A stretch of 64,000 bases of DNA, from NCBI GenBank assembly GCA_905221605.1, contig CAJNDS010002573.1, positions 62,001 through 126,000 on the forward strand. The letters are read 5' to 3'. This document shows positions 30,629-41,879 of this stretch, one piece after another (position 1 is the stretch's first letter; every line of letters starts with the position of its first letter). The position numbers and the translations under genes are program-made. The notes beneath the pieces were generated by a model. It had not been told where the DNA came from, searched no databases, and saw only the letters and a list, made by a program, of their open reading frames with translations. The stretch is from Symbiodinium natans. Lineage: Eukaryota > Sar > Dinophyceae > Suessiales > Symbiodiniaceae.

Positions 30629-31000
30629 TCATTTGACACTGTATTTGACACGCCCCACACAGCCCTGATTATGCACTCTGCCTCGTTTATAGGACGAGCT
30701 TTTTCTCACTGCACCGGCGGCATGAAGGGCGGAACGCATGCGACTGAAGCGCCATGACCCCAGCACCATCGCTGCACCAGCGCTCCAAACCTGCAGCTGG
30801 CATTCCGAACTCTTCCATATCAAGCTTTCAACCGGGTGAACGAGAAGACAAACTGCAAGACTGTAGGGGCAACGGTAACGGGCCCGTCTGTGACTCAAGG
30901 AACAAGCAGCCTGCACCTCATGTTTGAGATTCATGTTGGCGCGCAAGGGTAGCCAGTTTCTCTTGAGACTCGCAAAAACAAGCGAAACGACAAATCTGCA
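30629..31000 (-). CDS. Open frame, doubtful exon
   Basis: A 156-codon frame whose central part (PYSLAVCLLVHPVESLIWKS then AAMVLGSWRFSRMRSALHAA) could be coding. It is rich in cysteine and arginine and has no recognised relative. Confidence 0.25.
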   Translation of the reverse strand, partial: CRFVVSLVFASLKRNWLPLRANMNLKHEVQAACSLSHRRARYRCPYSLAVCLLVHPVESLIWKSSECQLQVWSAGAAMVLGSWRFSRMRSALHAAGAVRKSSSYKRGRVHNQGCVGRVKYSVK

Positions 31001-31439
31001 TTTACAATACGTATCATATGTATCCATATGTTGTGTTGGTGTAGGTCGGCATGCACGCAACCCAAAGTAAAAGAAACCGGCACACACACACGCGCACACA
31101 CACTTTACTGAACAGAGCGAATATAGAGCAGAGATGAAAACGAAAAGGGCTGCCGGTGTCGTTCCTTCCTTTTGCGTTCTTCCAGTTCTTCCATTCCCTT
31201 GTCAAGCGATTTGTTCGTCAGAGTAAGTTTGAGTTCCTATTCAAAACTCATGCTCGCACACATTCAATTGCAGAACTGCCACAGCAACAAACAAAGTGTC
31301 CTTTTGCAATCGAGCTGCCACGCCCCAATCCTTGTTGGATACACATCTTGCCGCATGAGAGGGCCAGCTGCTGGAAGAGCTCTGTGCCTCATGTTGGCCA
31401 CATGTGACATCATGTGACATTTGGCCCTGTTACTGGTGA

Positions 31440-31733
31440 CTACTGGTGCATGGCACCACAACAGCCGCAACATTGTCCTTTCTGATTTGCTGGATGGCAG
31501 CTTTGCGGCACTGCTTGGCAATGGAAATCTGCGCAGCCGCTGCTTGCACCCTGAGTTGCATCACGCCGCGTGTTGTCAGACAGCGATCTTTCCACTATAT
31601 GTATTATCACATGCCACAGGAGATTTTTTTCCGACCAAATTGCTCTTGGACGGTCGGTAGTCGGAGTTCTTGTCCATTGATCGCATCTGCAAGGGAATGG
31701 GCGATCACCTGGGCCACCTCTCCTGGACTGCGG
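31440..31733 (-). CDS. Two exons, unidentified helical protein
   Basis: Segment 31,733-31,605 reads ARSPGEVAQVIAHSLADAIN then GQELRLPTVQEQFGRKKI. Segment 31,570-31,440 reads GVMQLRVQAAAAQISIAKQC then RKAAIQQIRKDNVAAVVV. Both are alanine/glutamine-rich helices with good composition. The stretch between contains stops and is probably an intron. No family is recognised. The gene lies downstream of the oxygenase gene on the same strand. Confidence 0.45.
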   Translation of the reverse strand, partial: PQSRRGGPGDRPFPCRCDQWTRTPTTDRPRAIWSEKNLLWHVIIHIVERSLSDNTRRDATQGASSGCADFHCQAVPQSCHPANQKGQCCGCCGAMHQ

Positions 31734-31986
31734 GCACGCGCAACCCACAAAAAAGTTGCGATATGTTGCGATGCTACTTTTCAAAAAAACAAATGACGAC
31801 AAATGGCCAGGCAAATAAGCACGCGAAAGCAAAGCCAGGCAATCTTGGCAAGCCTCGCATTGTATTTGTACGTTGGCCATTCACAAGCTGTGCGGCCGAA
31901 TAGTTCGAAAAAGCAAACCGGCACCTTGGCTAAACACTTGCCGAAAACCCAGCTCATCCCTACCTTACCTTTGCCTCTGCATCAAG

Positions 31987-32913
31987 TCAAGGCCGGCCAA
32001 GGCGCTGCAAAGCCAATGTCGGGCTGGACACGTCTCTGCCATATTTCACGCCATGCTCAAAGCAAAATGGAGAAGTTAGATAAAAACTTCCACGGGACTG
32101 TTCAATGTCCCACAACTCTTGCCTATCATATGCTTCTCGGTTCCACACGCTGATCTCATCACCAGATCGCACGCCCCTTCGCCGGTTCTCTTGCGGTCTG
32201 TACGGAGAATGTCTCTCCCGAAAACGGCCGACCCTGAGAGTTCGAGCTCCACCGAGCGTAACGCCCAAGTGTAACAGAGCTGTTGCGCCGTCTGTGTGGG
32301 AGTCCATGATCAAGTCGCCACCCTGCCAAACTTGTGCCTCCACACCTGCAAAGTGCGCATTGTCTTGAATACAATGGCGGAACACACCCAGGCATTCCTG
32401 CAAGTCCGCGTTGTCCGCTTTCAGCTCATGTGCTCGCAGAGCTTGTGCCAAGCGAACCCAACACTTGGATGAGGCCTGCCGGAAAGCGTCGAGGAAAGCT
32501 TGAACTCGAAAAGGTGCCGGCCTTGCAGGCAAGAATTCGTCAGTGCGTGGTACGAATACCTGATCATAGCCAGCTCCCCAAAAGCTGTCGGCATGCCAAT
32601 CTGCTTTCAAAATGTTTTCAAGTTCTTCGTTGATGCTGTCCTCTTCAAAGCCCCAATCCTGTTGCAAACTTGCAAATCGTGCTGGGTCAACTTCAAAAGG
32701 TCCAGATGAATCATGCAACAAATAGTCTGTCAAGTCCTCGGAGTGGGCCATTGCAAAAGCGAATGGTGCTCTACCCATGGGTAGTTGCACGCCATATGAT
32801 ACAGGATGGTTGTCGTCATAATGCCGGAATATTCCACACGCTGGCACGGTGGCCGCGCACCGGCAAGCAAAGAACACATGGCGCAGCAAAACATGCCATA
32901 CCTTCAGCTTCAT
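31987..32913 (-). CDS. 2OG-Fe(II) oxygenase-like protein
   Basis: A 308-codon single-exon frame. Residues 206-208 (HTD in DLIMDSHTDGATALLHLGVT) and His287 (in YLTSPFCFEHGVKYGRD) have the spacing of the HxD...H iron triad of the double-stranded beta-helix oxygenases. Arg293 just after could bind 2-oxoglutarate. The strand TLGGARTLRVGRF between them fits the core fold, and residues 255-280 (VWNREAYD...GSFYLTSP) match the strand before the distal histidine. Such enzymes hydroxylate or demethylate proteins, nucleic acids or metabolites, but the substrate is not predictable. The first 30 residues may include a signal or transmembrane helix, or the true start may be Met46 or Met55. Confidence 0.65.
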   Translation of the reverse strand: MKLKVWHVLLRHVFFACRCAATVPACGIFRHYDDNHPVSYGVQLPMGRAPFAFAMAHSEDLTDYLLHDSSGPFEVDPARFASLQQDWGFEEDSINEELENILKADWHADSFWGAGYDQVFVPRTDEFLPARPAPFRVQAFLDAFRQASSKCWVRLAQALRAHELKADNADLQECLGVFRHCIQDNAHFAGVEAQVWQGGDLIMDSHTDGATALLHLGVTLGGARTLRVGRFRERHSPYRPQENRRRGVRSGDEISVWNREAYDRQELWDIEQSRGSFYLTSPFCFEHGVKYGRDVSSPTLALQRLGRP

Positions 32914-33324
32914 GGTGCGTCTTCATGTTTCGCACCGCTTGAAGTAGTCTCGATCATTCTCGATCGATGATGGCGCTCGGAGTAAACATGTCTTTTGCTC
33001 CTTCGTTGGCCTAGCACTTCTTCAATGCGAATCTCAAGCAATCCCGGTGTGGTATGTTGCCAGCTTCTCCCGAAAGCTACTTAAGAGGAACAGCTGCCAC
33101 TCCATGATCGTTCTCCTGAAAGCAACACACCAATTATATCTAATGAATCCAATTGTCGTTGCCTACCTACTGGGGCGGCAAGATTCCCTCCGTGCTGCTT
33201 GGGGCTCAGGCGCCGCGAATCTCTGTTCATTGAGAGGTTCAAATCGTGGTTCAAGTCCAGGCTCCTGACGTCGCCATCTTGACAAAAGATGTGGCAGACT
33301 CCCTACGGCATCGGTAAGAATGAT

Positions 33325-33560
33325 TTTTGTTGTCGCTGCTTTTGTGTTGTCGCGCGGGTTTTTGTTGCTGTCGCTGCGGAGCTGGCGTTTTCTTGCGCTG
33401 TTGCTGCGGGGCGTTACTTGTTGCCGTCGCTGTGAGGCACGGGGCGCTTTTGTTTTTTTGTTGTCGCTGCGGGGTTTTGTTTTGCTGTTGCTGCAGGACA
33501 CGCTTTTTTGTTGTTGTCACTGCGGTTTCTTTTTGGTGTGTCCCTGCGGAGCAGCTGTTT
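33325..33560. repeat. GTTGTCGCTGCGG-type degenerate repeat
   Basis: Eight or so variants of TTGTTGTCGCTGCGGGG and TTTTGTTGCTGTCGCTG, about 30 bases apart. Open frames on both strands here are repeat artefacts. Confidence 0.75.
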
Positions 33561-33649
33561 TGTTTCGAATTTGTTGGGGGTCTTTCTTTTGGGGGTGTCT
33601 TTCCTTTTTTCTCTTGGTCAATTTTCTAGGTTTTTCTTAAGAAAGCCAG

Positions 33650-34435
33650 CGCCCTCCTATTTCGGAACCGAAGACGAGGAGCCGCTGCGGCCCGCCCGCG
33701 CTGATGGCGGTTCGCTGTCACCGCTCGGCCACCGCAGCATGGCGCCGTCGTGCGCGGCAGCACACGGTTGGGGCTGGCCCGTGCGGGTGAGCGGCGACAC
33801 CAGGGTCGCATCGCAGCACAGCGCTCCACCCATAGGCGTTGCTCCGTAGATCACCAAGTCGAGGCGGCGTCTGTCGCCTGGGGAAACGCCAGGAGCAGTG
33901 GTGTTGCAAAGCCTTTGCTGCGGGACTACCTAACCGTCGGCGCCAACAGCTTCGCGTGCGATCCTCACCCATGCCCGTTCGACGTCGCCGAGCCAACAGC
34001 CCTATGCGAGGGCAGGCCAAGGCATGATCGCCGAACGTGTCGACGAGCTCGCCGCAACCGGGAGGGGGGCCACACCGACTTAATCGAAGGGGGAGTGGGA
34101 GGCGCAGACGGCGGCGCAAGGCGAGCTGCATTGCAGGTGGGGGCAGTGTGGTGGCGGGCTACGCTGGAATGGTTAACCAGGAGCCCGCGTGCGGCCCACG
34201 CGCAGACGCTCGGCGGCAAGGCTGGTAGCAGCGTGCGCTGGCGGACGCAAGGCTAAAGCTGGGGCGCGCTCGCCAAGTCGTCATGGGCCTGGGCATCGCC
34301 TGCTACGTCAAGTGGTGGCACTCTGCGGGCAACGCGTGGTTGGCCCGTGGCGATGCGCACATGGCGAGGAGGAGCCACGCACACTGCGGCAGTTGGCTCA
34401 GAAGCTCCTGCTCGGTGCGCATCAAGCTATGCCGC
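33650..34435 (-). mobile_element. LINE copy C: 5'-truncated, internally shortened
   Basis: In reading direction it starts with LSQLPQCAWLLLAMCASPRA (thumb region), loses most of the following ~150 residues seen in copy B, then gives MQLALRRRLRL, a CGELVDTFGDHALACPR zinc-knuckle-like motif (about 34,060-34,010) and a frameshifted RLE region that breaks off near 33,650. It abuts the 3' end of copy A, so the two lie head to tail. Confidence 0.7.
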
Positions 34436-34439
34436 ACCC

Positions 34440-36305
34440 TTCCTGCACTGCGACTGCACAGGGCTGGTATTTTTTTTACTCGCACCTTTTTTTCCGCCTG
34501 CCTGAAGGTGTCCCTTCGCTGCGGCCGCAGGGGCAGGCGACTCTGGCCTTCAGGGGCAGCGTGGTGGATGACGCTGTCGAGTGGCCGGCCCTCGCCAGCC
34601 TCAGGTTGCAGCGGCTGCCGCCAGGCACCTCCCAGAGCCGTACTGGCGACTGCCTGCTGCACCGCGACGGAAAACATGCTCCACCAACGCCTCGCCCAAG
34701 CCGCTGTCGCTGCCGCGCGCACGGGGAGGGGGGCGCGGTACGCCTTGAGACGCACCAGGTCTCGCACGAAGCCTCGGGCCTGGGCGTTCCAGCGGCCGCC
34801 CACCTCGGAGCCGAGCACGACGAGCGTTTGCGGCCCCCCTCGCGTGAGCTCTGGGTACGCGGCATTACGCGGCGTGCTTGCGGCGCTCAGCAGCACAGCC
34901 CCATCCACGGCCGTTGCGCATGGCTGCGGGTGCCCCCGATCGCGTGAGCGGGGAAACCAGCGTGCGTCGCAGCATTGCGCTTCTCCGCTGCGCAGCGCCC
35001 CGTACACGACGAGGTCGAGTCTGCGACGGTCCTGCGCTCCGACTTGCGGGGCGGTGGTGTTGGCCAGCCACTGCTGCGGAACGACTTGGCCTTCCGACCC
35101 CACCGCATCCCACCGCTTCCCGGGCGACCTGCACCCAGGCTCGCTCCACGATCTTGGCCCGCCTGGCGAGGAGTCCAGTGCGCGGGCACGCAAGTGCGTG
35201 GTCGCCGAACTCAAAGCGAGCTGCATCGCCGTCGGCTCTGTGGGGATCGCAGCGAGCCATGCTCCTGCCTGCGGTCCTGCCTGGGATCGTAAAAGTGCCT
35301 GGGAACTGGGTGGCATGTCTGGCAGAAGCGTGCGCTCGCGGAAGTGCGTGTTGAGAGTTCGCGTCGCGCGCATCTGCCATCCATGCGGCCAGTCTCCGGG
35401 CCCTGCGTCGTCGGCTGGGGGCGGGAGCGCCCCTTTCAACAGGGCGCTCCACGTGGGGCATGTCTGCCAGCCTGCCTCACGCAACGGCGTCCCTGCTTCT
35501 ACCGCCTCGCGCAGACCCGCGGCGTTTCGGCCCGCTCCCCCCTCCAGAGCCTCCCGGCACCGGGCTGCCAAGTCGGGCGCGCGAGCTCGCATGACTGGCA
35601 GCGCGAGGCAGCGCGTCTGCCCACGCGGCCCAGTACGCGGCCGGGGCTGTGCGTTGCGCGGATTGTAGGCCGAGTCCGCCGAGCACCGGGCGCATCGTCA
35701 AGGGGCTCTCCTCCAAGACAAGCCTGCAACGTTTCCCAGATGGCTGCGTCGTGCGCGTCGGCGTACCTTCGGGACTCGGACGGGGGCAGCGCGCGGTCGC
35801 GAGCCCGTGGTCCGGGCCGTGCGGCGGCCAGAAGCTGTCGCATTCGCCTGGTTGGAACGCCGCAGCCCGCGCGAGGAGCGTAGCCCGGCCTTGCGAGCCT
35901 TGTTGCTCCGGGCGTGCCAGCAGCATGCGCGGGGCGAGCAGGGACCGTTTCCATGCTCTGGAAGCGTTCGGGCCAGTGCCCTGACCGGCCGCGTGTGCCG
36001 CGCGGGCGTGTCAGCGCTGACGTCAACGCGTGGCGGACTGCCGCTCGCATGAAGGGGGGCAGTGCGGGGTTGCGAAGCTCCTCGCAAAGTTCGACTTCGT
36101 CAAGGGCTTCCCAGGCTGCGTCACTCGTCAATGCGGCGGGCGGCGGGCATGTGGGGACAGCATCGTCCGAGTCGATGTCTGCAGGACCGGCGTCGCCGTT
36201 CTGATGGTCAGCCTGCCGGCGGCGGCGCGATCGTCTCGGTCTACGGCGTCGGTGGGCGGCGGGGCTGCGCAGGGGCTCGAACGTGGCGCGAATGTCGTCT
36301 GCCAA
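34440..36305 (-). mobile_element. LINE copy A: reverse transcriptase core deleted
   Basis: An N-terminal segment (36,305-35,950, with WEALDEVELCEELRNPALPP) passes directly into thumb sequence (YADAHDAAIWETLQACLGGE, about 35,780). The palm motifs present in copy B (the YDS and LDD boxes) are missing. Then follow the GPGDWPHGWQMRATRTLNTH region, WFPRSRDRG and DRRRLDLVVYGA of the RLE domain, YPEL, LVVLGSEVGGRWN and the C-terminal SRLPLR (about 34,525). Several frameshifts break it. The zinc-knuckle CGAQVD segment is shifted out of frame around 35,240-35,200. A run of T at 34,470 lies just beyond the end. Confidence 0.75.
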
Positions 36306-36879
36306 CGGTTGGGCTGCGGCTGCGAGCGCGCCGCCACCGTAAGCCTCGAGTTAGGCCTCGAGCAAGGCGGACTGAGCGGGCGCGGAGAGGTAGCCGCCGG
36401 GCGCCGTGCACACCAGCACCGCTGCCGAGACCGGCAATGGGGCGTCCGAAGGAAGCATGGATAGCTGCGCTGTTGCTGGCTCGAGCCCATCCGGCTCCGC
36501 GGCCAATGTGCCAACCTCGTTGGCGCAATCCGCGGCCGCGCGAAGGAAGCGTAGGAGCGTGGCTGGCGGCACTCCGGGGAGCACGGCGCAGGGCAGCAGC
36601 GAGCTCTGCAAAGCGCGTCTCGAAGCCCGGTCCTTCCTGCCAGGCTTGCTCGGCCGCTCTCGTACGTGGCCGGCGCCCGCATGCAGCAAGGGCACAAAGA
36701 GCCAAGAGCAACGCTGGCCGGGCTGGTATTTCGCATGAGCTCTGGCATTTTTGTTTTTCCTCCCAGTGAAGCGCAACGGCGAGGCTCGCAAGCCTTCACG
36801 GGAGGCAGCTGGCAATGGCAGGGTACTGTATGGCGGTAAGCCGTGACCCGTGGCCCTGGCATGAGGCATGCGGCTGCTA

Positions 36880-37420
36880 GTGGAAGCGGTGCGTCGGGCA
36901 AGATGTCCGGCGCATTGAGGTCGTTTGCAACGGCCTACCGCTGTGGCACGGAGCCCAGCTCGCAGTCGATGCCACCCTGGTCAGCCCCGTTTCCCGGGAC
37001 GGACGACCGCACCGTGGCACTGAAACCCAGCCGGGCGTCGCTGCGCGTGCTGCTGCCAAGCGCAAGCGCAGGCAGACTTACCCTGAGCTTGACCGCGGCA
37101 GGCGATGCCGCTTGGTTGTGTTTGGACTCGAAGTTGGTGGGCGCTGGGACGCCGAAGCCACCTCGTTCCTTCGCCTCCTCGCGCGTGCACGCGCCTCCGC
37201 TACGCCGGCTGCGCTCCGTCCCGCCGCACAGGTCGCGTGGGTGCTTCGGTGGAGTGGCCTCATCGCGGTTGCTGCGCAACGAGCTTGCAGCTACGTTCTG
37301 GAGCTGCCACTGCAGACGGAGCCCTGTGCTGCCGGACCGGCCCCGGCTCTGCACGAGCTCCTCGCTGACGCCCGATGGCAAGCCGGGCCACACCGCATCC
37401 CTGCCCGCCCGTCGCCGTAG
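36880..37420 (+). mobile_element. Solo RLE endonuclease domain fragment, LINE type 2
   Basis: The plus strand reads a frame with CNGLPLWHGAQLAVDATLVS, PVSRDGRPHRGTETQPG, RRKRRQTYPEL and LVVFGLEVGGRWDAEATSFL. The aspartate in AVDATLVSP and the EVGG glutamate are candidate PD-(D/E)XK catalytic residues. One frameshift lies near 37,110. The C-terminus ends at 37,418. No reverse transcriptase precedes it. It is opposite in strand to the large LINE copies on either side. Confidence 0.7.
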
Positions 37421-37748
37421 GTAGATGTAGGTAGGCCGTAGGCTCGGTGACGGTGTTTGACGGTGGAAAAAGGTCCGACGGAAAAAAAAATGTTGTGCCG
37501 GCCGCCGCCATGGGCTGCACAGGCCACCGCCAGCAAAGTCCGAGCCGAGGGCCGATCTGGGCAAGATCGCCACGCTTATTGGCCCGCGCTGTTAGGTCCC
37601 GTTGCTAAGCATCAGCGCGGCGGCCATACCCAAGTTCCAGGGCGCTCCCGCAGAGGCATGGTGTGAGCGGGAGTACCTTTTTCCTCCGCTGCAATGTGTG
37701 TGTCCCTAGCGGCTAAAAGCCGCAGTCGCCGAAGGCGCGGCAGCGCCG

Positions 37749-40005
37749 TCAGCGCAGCGGCAGCCTGCTGGGGCCCGGCGCTTCAGCGAGGTGCAGGACT
37801 TGGTCCAGGTCAGGACCAACCCGCTGGCTGGGGTGGGGCATAGGCCAGGAACAGCCCAAGGCCGTGCTGGCGACGGCCTGCTGGACCGACACCGACAGCT
37901 GGCTCCACCAGCGCCGTGCCCACGCCGAAGCGGCTGCTTGCCGCAGCGCGGGCGGCGCGCGCTGCGCACGGATCCGGACCAGGTCGCGCACAAGTTGGAG
38001 CGCGCCCTGGCTCCACCGTCCGCCCACCTCGGAGCCCAGGACCACCAGTGTCTGGGAGGGTCCCGCGCACAGCTCCGGGTATGCGTCGCGCTTGCGGCGC
38101 TCCGCGACCCGCAGGACCGCTCCGTCCGTCGCAGCAGCGCCGGGCTGCGGCAAGCCCGTCCGGGTCAGCGGGGAGACCAGCGTGGCGTCGCAGCACAGCG
38201 CTCCGCCCAAAGGCGTGGCGCCATAGATTACCAGGTCCAAGCGGCGCCTGTCGGAAGGGTGGTGTGGGCCAGCCATTGCTGCGGGACTACTTGCCCGTCT
38301 GCCCCAACTGCTTCCCGAGCCGCCCGCACCCACGCCCGTTCCACTATCTTGGCACGGCGGGCGAGGAGGCCGCTGCGGGGGCATGCCAAGGCGTGGTCCC
38401 CGAAAGCATCTACTTGCGCGCCGCACCCCGGAGAGGGCGTGCGAGGCGGAGGCGTCGGCGCAGTGCCACCTGCATGGCCTGGCGTTCCAAGGTCATGGCG
38501 TGCTCAGCAGGCACTGCTGTTAGCCAGGCTCCCGCATGCGGCCCAACCTGCGAACGCAAAAGCGCACAGGCGGCTGGCGGCAAAGATGGCAATAGCACGC
38601 TGTCGCGGAAGTGAAGGTTCCGGGTACGCGACGCGTGGCTTTGCCAACCATGCGGCCAGTCGCCCAGGCCAGCGTCCGCAAGGGGGCGAGGGCGGGCTTC
38701 CTCGGCAAGCGCTCGCCATTCGGGGCATGTATGGCTGCGGGCACCAGCCGCGCTCTGTAAGCAGGGCGCAGTTCCACCCCCGGCGCCCAAGTAATCCACG
38801 CAGGAAGTGGCGAACTCGGGCATCCGCGCTCGGAGTACCGGCAAGGCATCACCCAGGCCTCCGAGCGCAGCGGGGAGCCCCGCCAAAGAGCGCGCTCCGT
38901 CCGCTTCGTCTGGAGGAAGGCTTCCCAGCAGTGCGACCAAAGTCTCCCAGACTGCATCGTCGTGCAACTGGGCGTAGGAGGCGACCTCGGAGGGGGGGAC
39001 GGTCCGCAAGGCATGGTTAGCGCGCGGGGAAGCGCACATGGCCAAGAGCAGCCAAGCGCATTGGAGGTCTGGGAGCCGGGGCAACTGCTTTAGCAGGTGG
39101 CGCTCTTCGTGCGCTCGGGTCGTTGCCCAGGCCCGCACGTACTCCGACCGGCGTGCCCAACACAAGCAGACCGCACTCCGCCAGGGGCCGGTCCCCGCGC
39201 CACACGTCCGTGCCCAGTTCGGCCACTTGGGGCGGCGGCGGGCCCCCTGCCGGGCTGTAGACACGGGTTTTGCCTACATTGGACGCGATGCCGCACTCGT
39301 CCTCAACGCGGTGGACCACCACATCGCGGCACTCCCTGGCACGATCCCGATTGGTGACGACGTAGAGGTCGTCGAGGAAGGCGAGGAGGCGCTCGGAAAG
39401 TGCGAGGGCCGAGGCCGCGCTGCTCAAAGCACCATGCTGTCCGAGTGCGTACAGGGCGGGGGCTAACGGATCTCCTTGCTCGCAGCCCTCACCCTGCGAA
39501 ACCTCTCGGCAATTACCTGCCGCGTCCCACCACAGGTACGTGGACGGGTCGCCATACCACTTGCGTACAAAAGGTACCAGCTCCGGTGCGCAGGAGTTCA
39601 ACGCGGACAAAAAAACCGCCCGGGACATGCTGTCGTAAGCATTTCGCCCGTCCAGCGACGCGACTACTGCATCCGGCCGCATATCGAGCGACGCGCGCAC
39701 ATGAGCCGCCAGGGCATCTGTACCGGCCCGAGCTTTGAGCGCGAACTGGTATGGGCGTGTAGCTTGGTCAAATGTGTCGGCCCAGCCCTGAGCCAGCGCG
39801 CGCGAGACTGGGACGACGGAAGACGTCGCCTGTTGCGATCCCGCGCACCCCGCCGCCGGGCTTTTGAAGCGCGGTGAGACGCGCCAGTGCCAGGCCGGGG
39901 ACGATGGCAGTAGGGATCTGGGCATTGGCGAGCTGGGTGGCCGCGTGCGCCAAAAGTTCGAGCGCGCTGACGTCCTGGAGCAGGAGCCGAAAAACTTGTC
40001 GTGTG
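37749..40005 (-). mobile_element. LINE copy B: nearly full reverse transcriptase plus RLE
   Basis: Reading downwards: LANAQIPTAIVPGLALARLT and KPGGGVRGIATGDVFRR (about 39,920-39,830), a frameshift, then FDQATRPYQFALKARAGTDA, the first catalytic aspartate box VVASLDGRNAYDSMSR (about 39,660), GEGCEQGDPLAPALYALGQH, the second catalytic box LLAFLDDLYVV (about 39,360) and GIASNVGKTRVYSP. A frameshift near 39,130 leads to the thumb (LLLAMCASPRANHALR) and LGDWPHGWQSHASRTRNLHF. Then come the CGAQVDAFGDHALACPRSG zinc knuckle (about 38,400), the RLE domain (RRLDLVIYGATPLGGALCCD, VLGSEVGGRW) and SRLPLR with stop at 37,749. At least three frameshifts mean it is probably dead. Such elements insert by target-primed reverse transcription. 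Confidence 0.85.
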
Positions 40006-40300
40006 ACGATATATATGGCGCCACGCCTTTGGGCGGAGCAAGGCGGAGCGCTGTGCTGCGACGTCACTCTGGTCTCCCCGCTGACCCGGACGGGCTTGCC
40101 GTCCTGCAGGTCGCAGAGCCGCAAGCACGACGCGTATCCGGAGATAAGCGCGGGAGGCCCCCAGAAGCTGTGCGGCTCTCGAATCCGAAGTGGGCGGGCG
40201 GTGGGCCCGTGACCTGGTCCGTATTGGTCCGTATCAGGGCGCAGAGTGCGCTAGCTGTCGACATCGCTGAACCGGCGGGCCCTAGCCGGCTGCCATTAAG
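40006..40300 (+). mobile_element. Inverted RLE fragment of the copy-B family
   Basis: Starting exactly at the IYGATPLGG position of the RLE domain, the plus strand gives GALCCDVTLVSPLTRTGLP, YPEISAGGP and ends near AGPSRLPLRF. It lies head-to-head with the 5' end of copy B, so the two are inverted with a junction near 40,005. A short duplicated GCGGAGCAAG insertion breaks its frame. Confidence 0.75.
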
Positions 40301-40849
40301 ATTCCGAGGGAGAACAACAGGGCGGCCAACGAATGCAATGTTGTACTCGATGTTTCGGGCTGTCTTTACTGCGCACAGCAACGTGTGCAAGGAAAGGACG
40401 CGCCGTCCAAAGGTTTGCTGTTCCCAGTAACGCACATGATGAATCTGATCGATTGTTGTTACTCTAGCCAATGGGCGCGAACGCGGCACAGGCCCACGAA
40501 CACTCCAGAGAGTGTGGAGAAGGCCCAGCGAAACAGTTTCTAGGGTGAAGAGGAATAGACTGTAGGCTATCCACGTGGTTCAAGCCCGGAGGCATAAGTT
40601 GCATTTAAGCTTGTCGGGGGGCTTCAATCACCGCTATACCACACTTTGTGCAGAACCGGAATGAACACCTCATTCATGTGGATGTGATGGATGTGGCACA
40701 CCCGCGCACCTCAAGTCACGTGCAACACACGAGACCCCAGATGAAGGGTGTTGGTCAGCAACATGCGCGAGCTGCCCTGCAAAACAACCCTGGGGCAAAC
40801 TCACTAGCCGAGCCGCTCACACCTCCCAAGTTGACCTTGAACAGCAAAA

Positions 40850-41440
40850 CTAGATGAACCCCGTGGCCAACCAACAAGCCGACGGCCCCACTGAAGTACA
40901 CGAGTCTGAAATCGTGCTGTGGTGCACACGCGTCTGATATTTGCGCTCCACGAAGGAAAATGGAAGGTCCGCAGACCCCGTCCAAAACAGACACGCAGCC
41001 ATTTTGCGCTCGCCGCGCGAGCAACTGGTCAATGTGTGCTTCCCAAAACAAATTTTCTTGCAAAGCAATCCCTAAATATCCTAAATATGTGTAAGTCTTG
41101 ACACGAGGCAAAAGCTGGCCCTGGCCACCTAAAAAGGCAAAAAAGGGTGCAGGAGCGCGTCAACGACCGCGACCTATAACCATGACTGCGGACTTCTTCC
41201 GCCCGACCCCCAAAGTGAAATCGCCAAGACATGACCCAAGCATGGGCTGTGTCAAAAGCTCGCTGCAGGTCGGCAGGGTTGTCACTAAAAATTGCTAGAT
41301 CATCTGCGTGTAAAAGAAATTTGACCACGACATGTTGACCAGAGGAACCACAAGATCCCCCATTGCATGCACGCTTGATCAAAAGAAAAAGAAAGCCACT
41401 CAGAACTGCCCTTTGGCCAGTCCCATCCTCCACTTCCACA
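40850..41440 (-). mobile_element. Fragment of a second LINE family (reverse transcriptase)
   Basis: In order: GTGQRAVLSGFLFLLIKRAC, the palm box KFLLHADDLAIFSDNPADLQ (about 41,330-41,270), DTAHAWVMSWRFHFG, then after frameshifts KTYTYLGYLGIALQENLFWE and AHIDQLLARGERKMAACLFW. This YLGI...W..HI arrangement is the usual sequel to the palm in non-LTR elements. It is unrelated in detail to copies A-C. Both ends are missing. Confidence 0.75.
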
Positions 41441-41879
41441 TGTGTCCGAGATCCGCGAGTCCAGACGCACAGCCGCCGAACGATCCGACACCAAGCCGTT
41501 GATTATTAAATGAGAGTTGTTCGAAACCCCCTGCTCTTGCGACGTAGGACTACAAAGACGATTTATTCATAAGACCACTCTTGAAAAAACCTTCCGAACA
41601 TGGTGCGCGCGCAAGGGCAGGCGCAAGAGCGCGCGGGGGCATGCTTAATGTATCTATACAAATACAAAGCCATCTACATGAGAACTTCGTGGTAGACCCG
41701 ATTGGTTTTGAAAGGAGCGCGGTCCACTAAAGACATTTAATGCGCTGCCAACGTTAATGGGGACCCTCCGCTCCTCTGCGAGGATAGCGGGTCCTCGTCG
41801 ACTCCGCCGTCCCTCCCCCACCCGCGCGCCATGCAAGCCGTGCAAGCCATGCAGCTTGCTCGCACTACGCCGCCGGGAG

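Noticed and set aside
31440-31733. Resemblance of the helical exons to ribosome recycling factor
   Set aside because: Only IRKDN-like residues recall that family; the order and spacing of other conserved residues do not fit.
34283-35668. 461-codon plus-strand open frame
   Set aside because: Antisense shadow of LINE copy A in GC-rich DNA; no motif on the plus strand.
37791-39020. 409-codon plus-strand open frame
   Set aside because: It is antisense to LINE copy B, whose minus strand carries the reverse transcriptase and endonuclease motifs; high GC makes antisense frames long.
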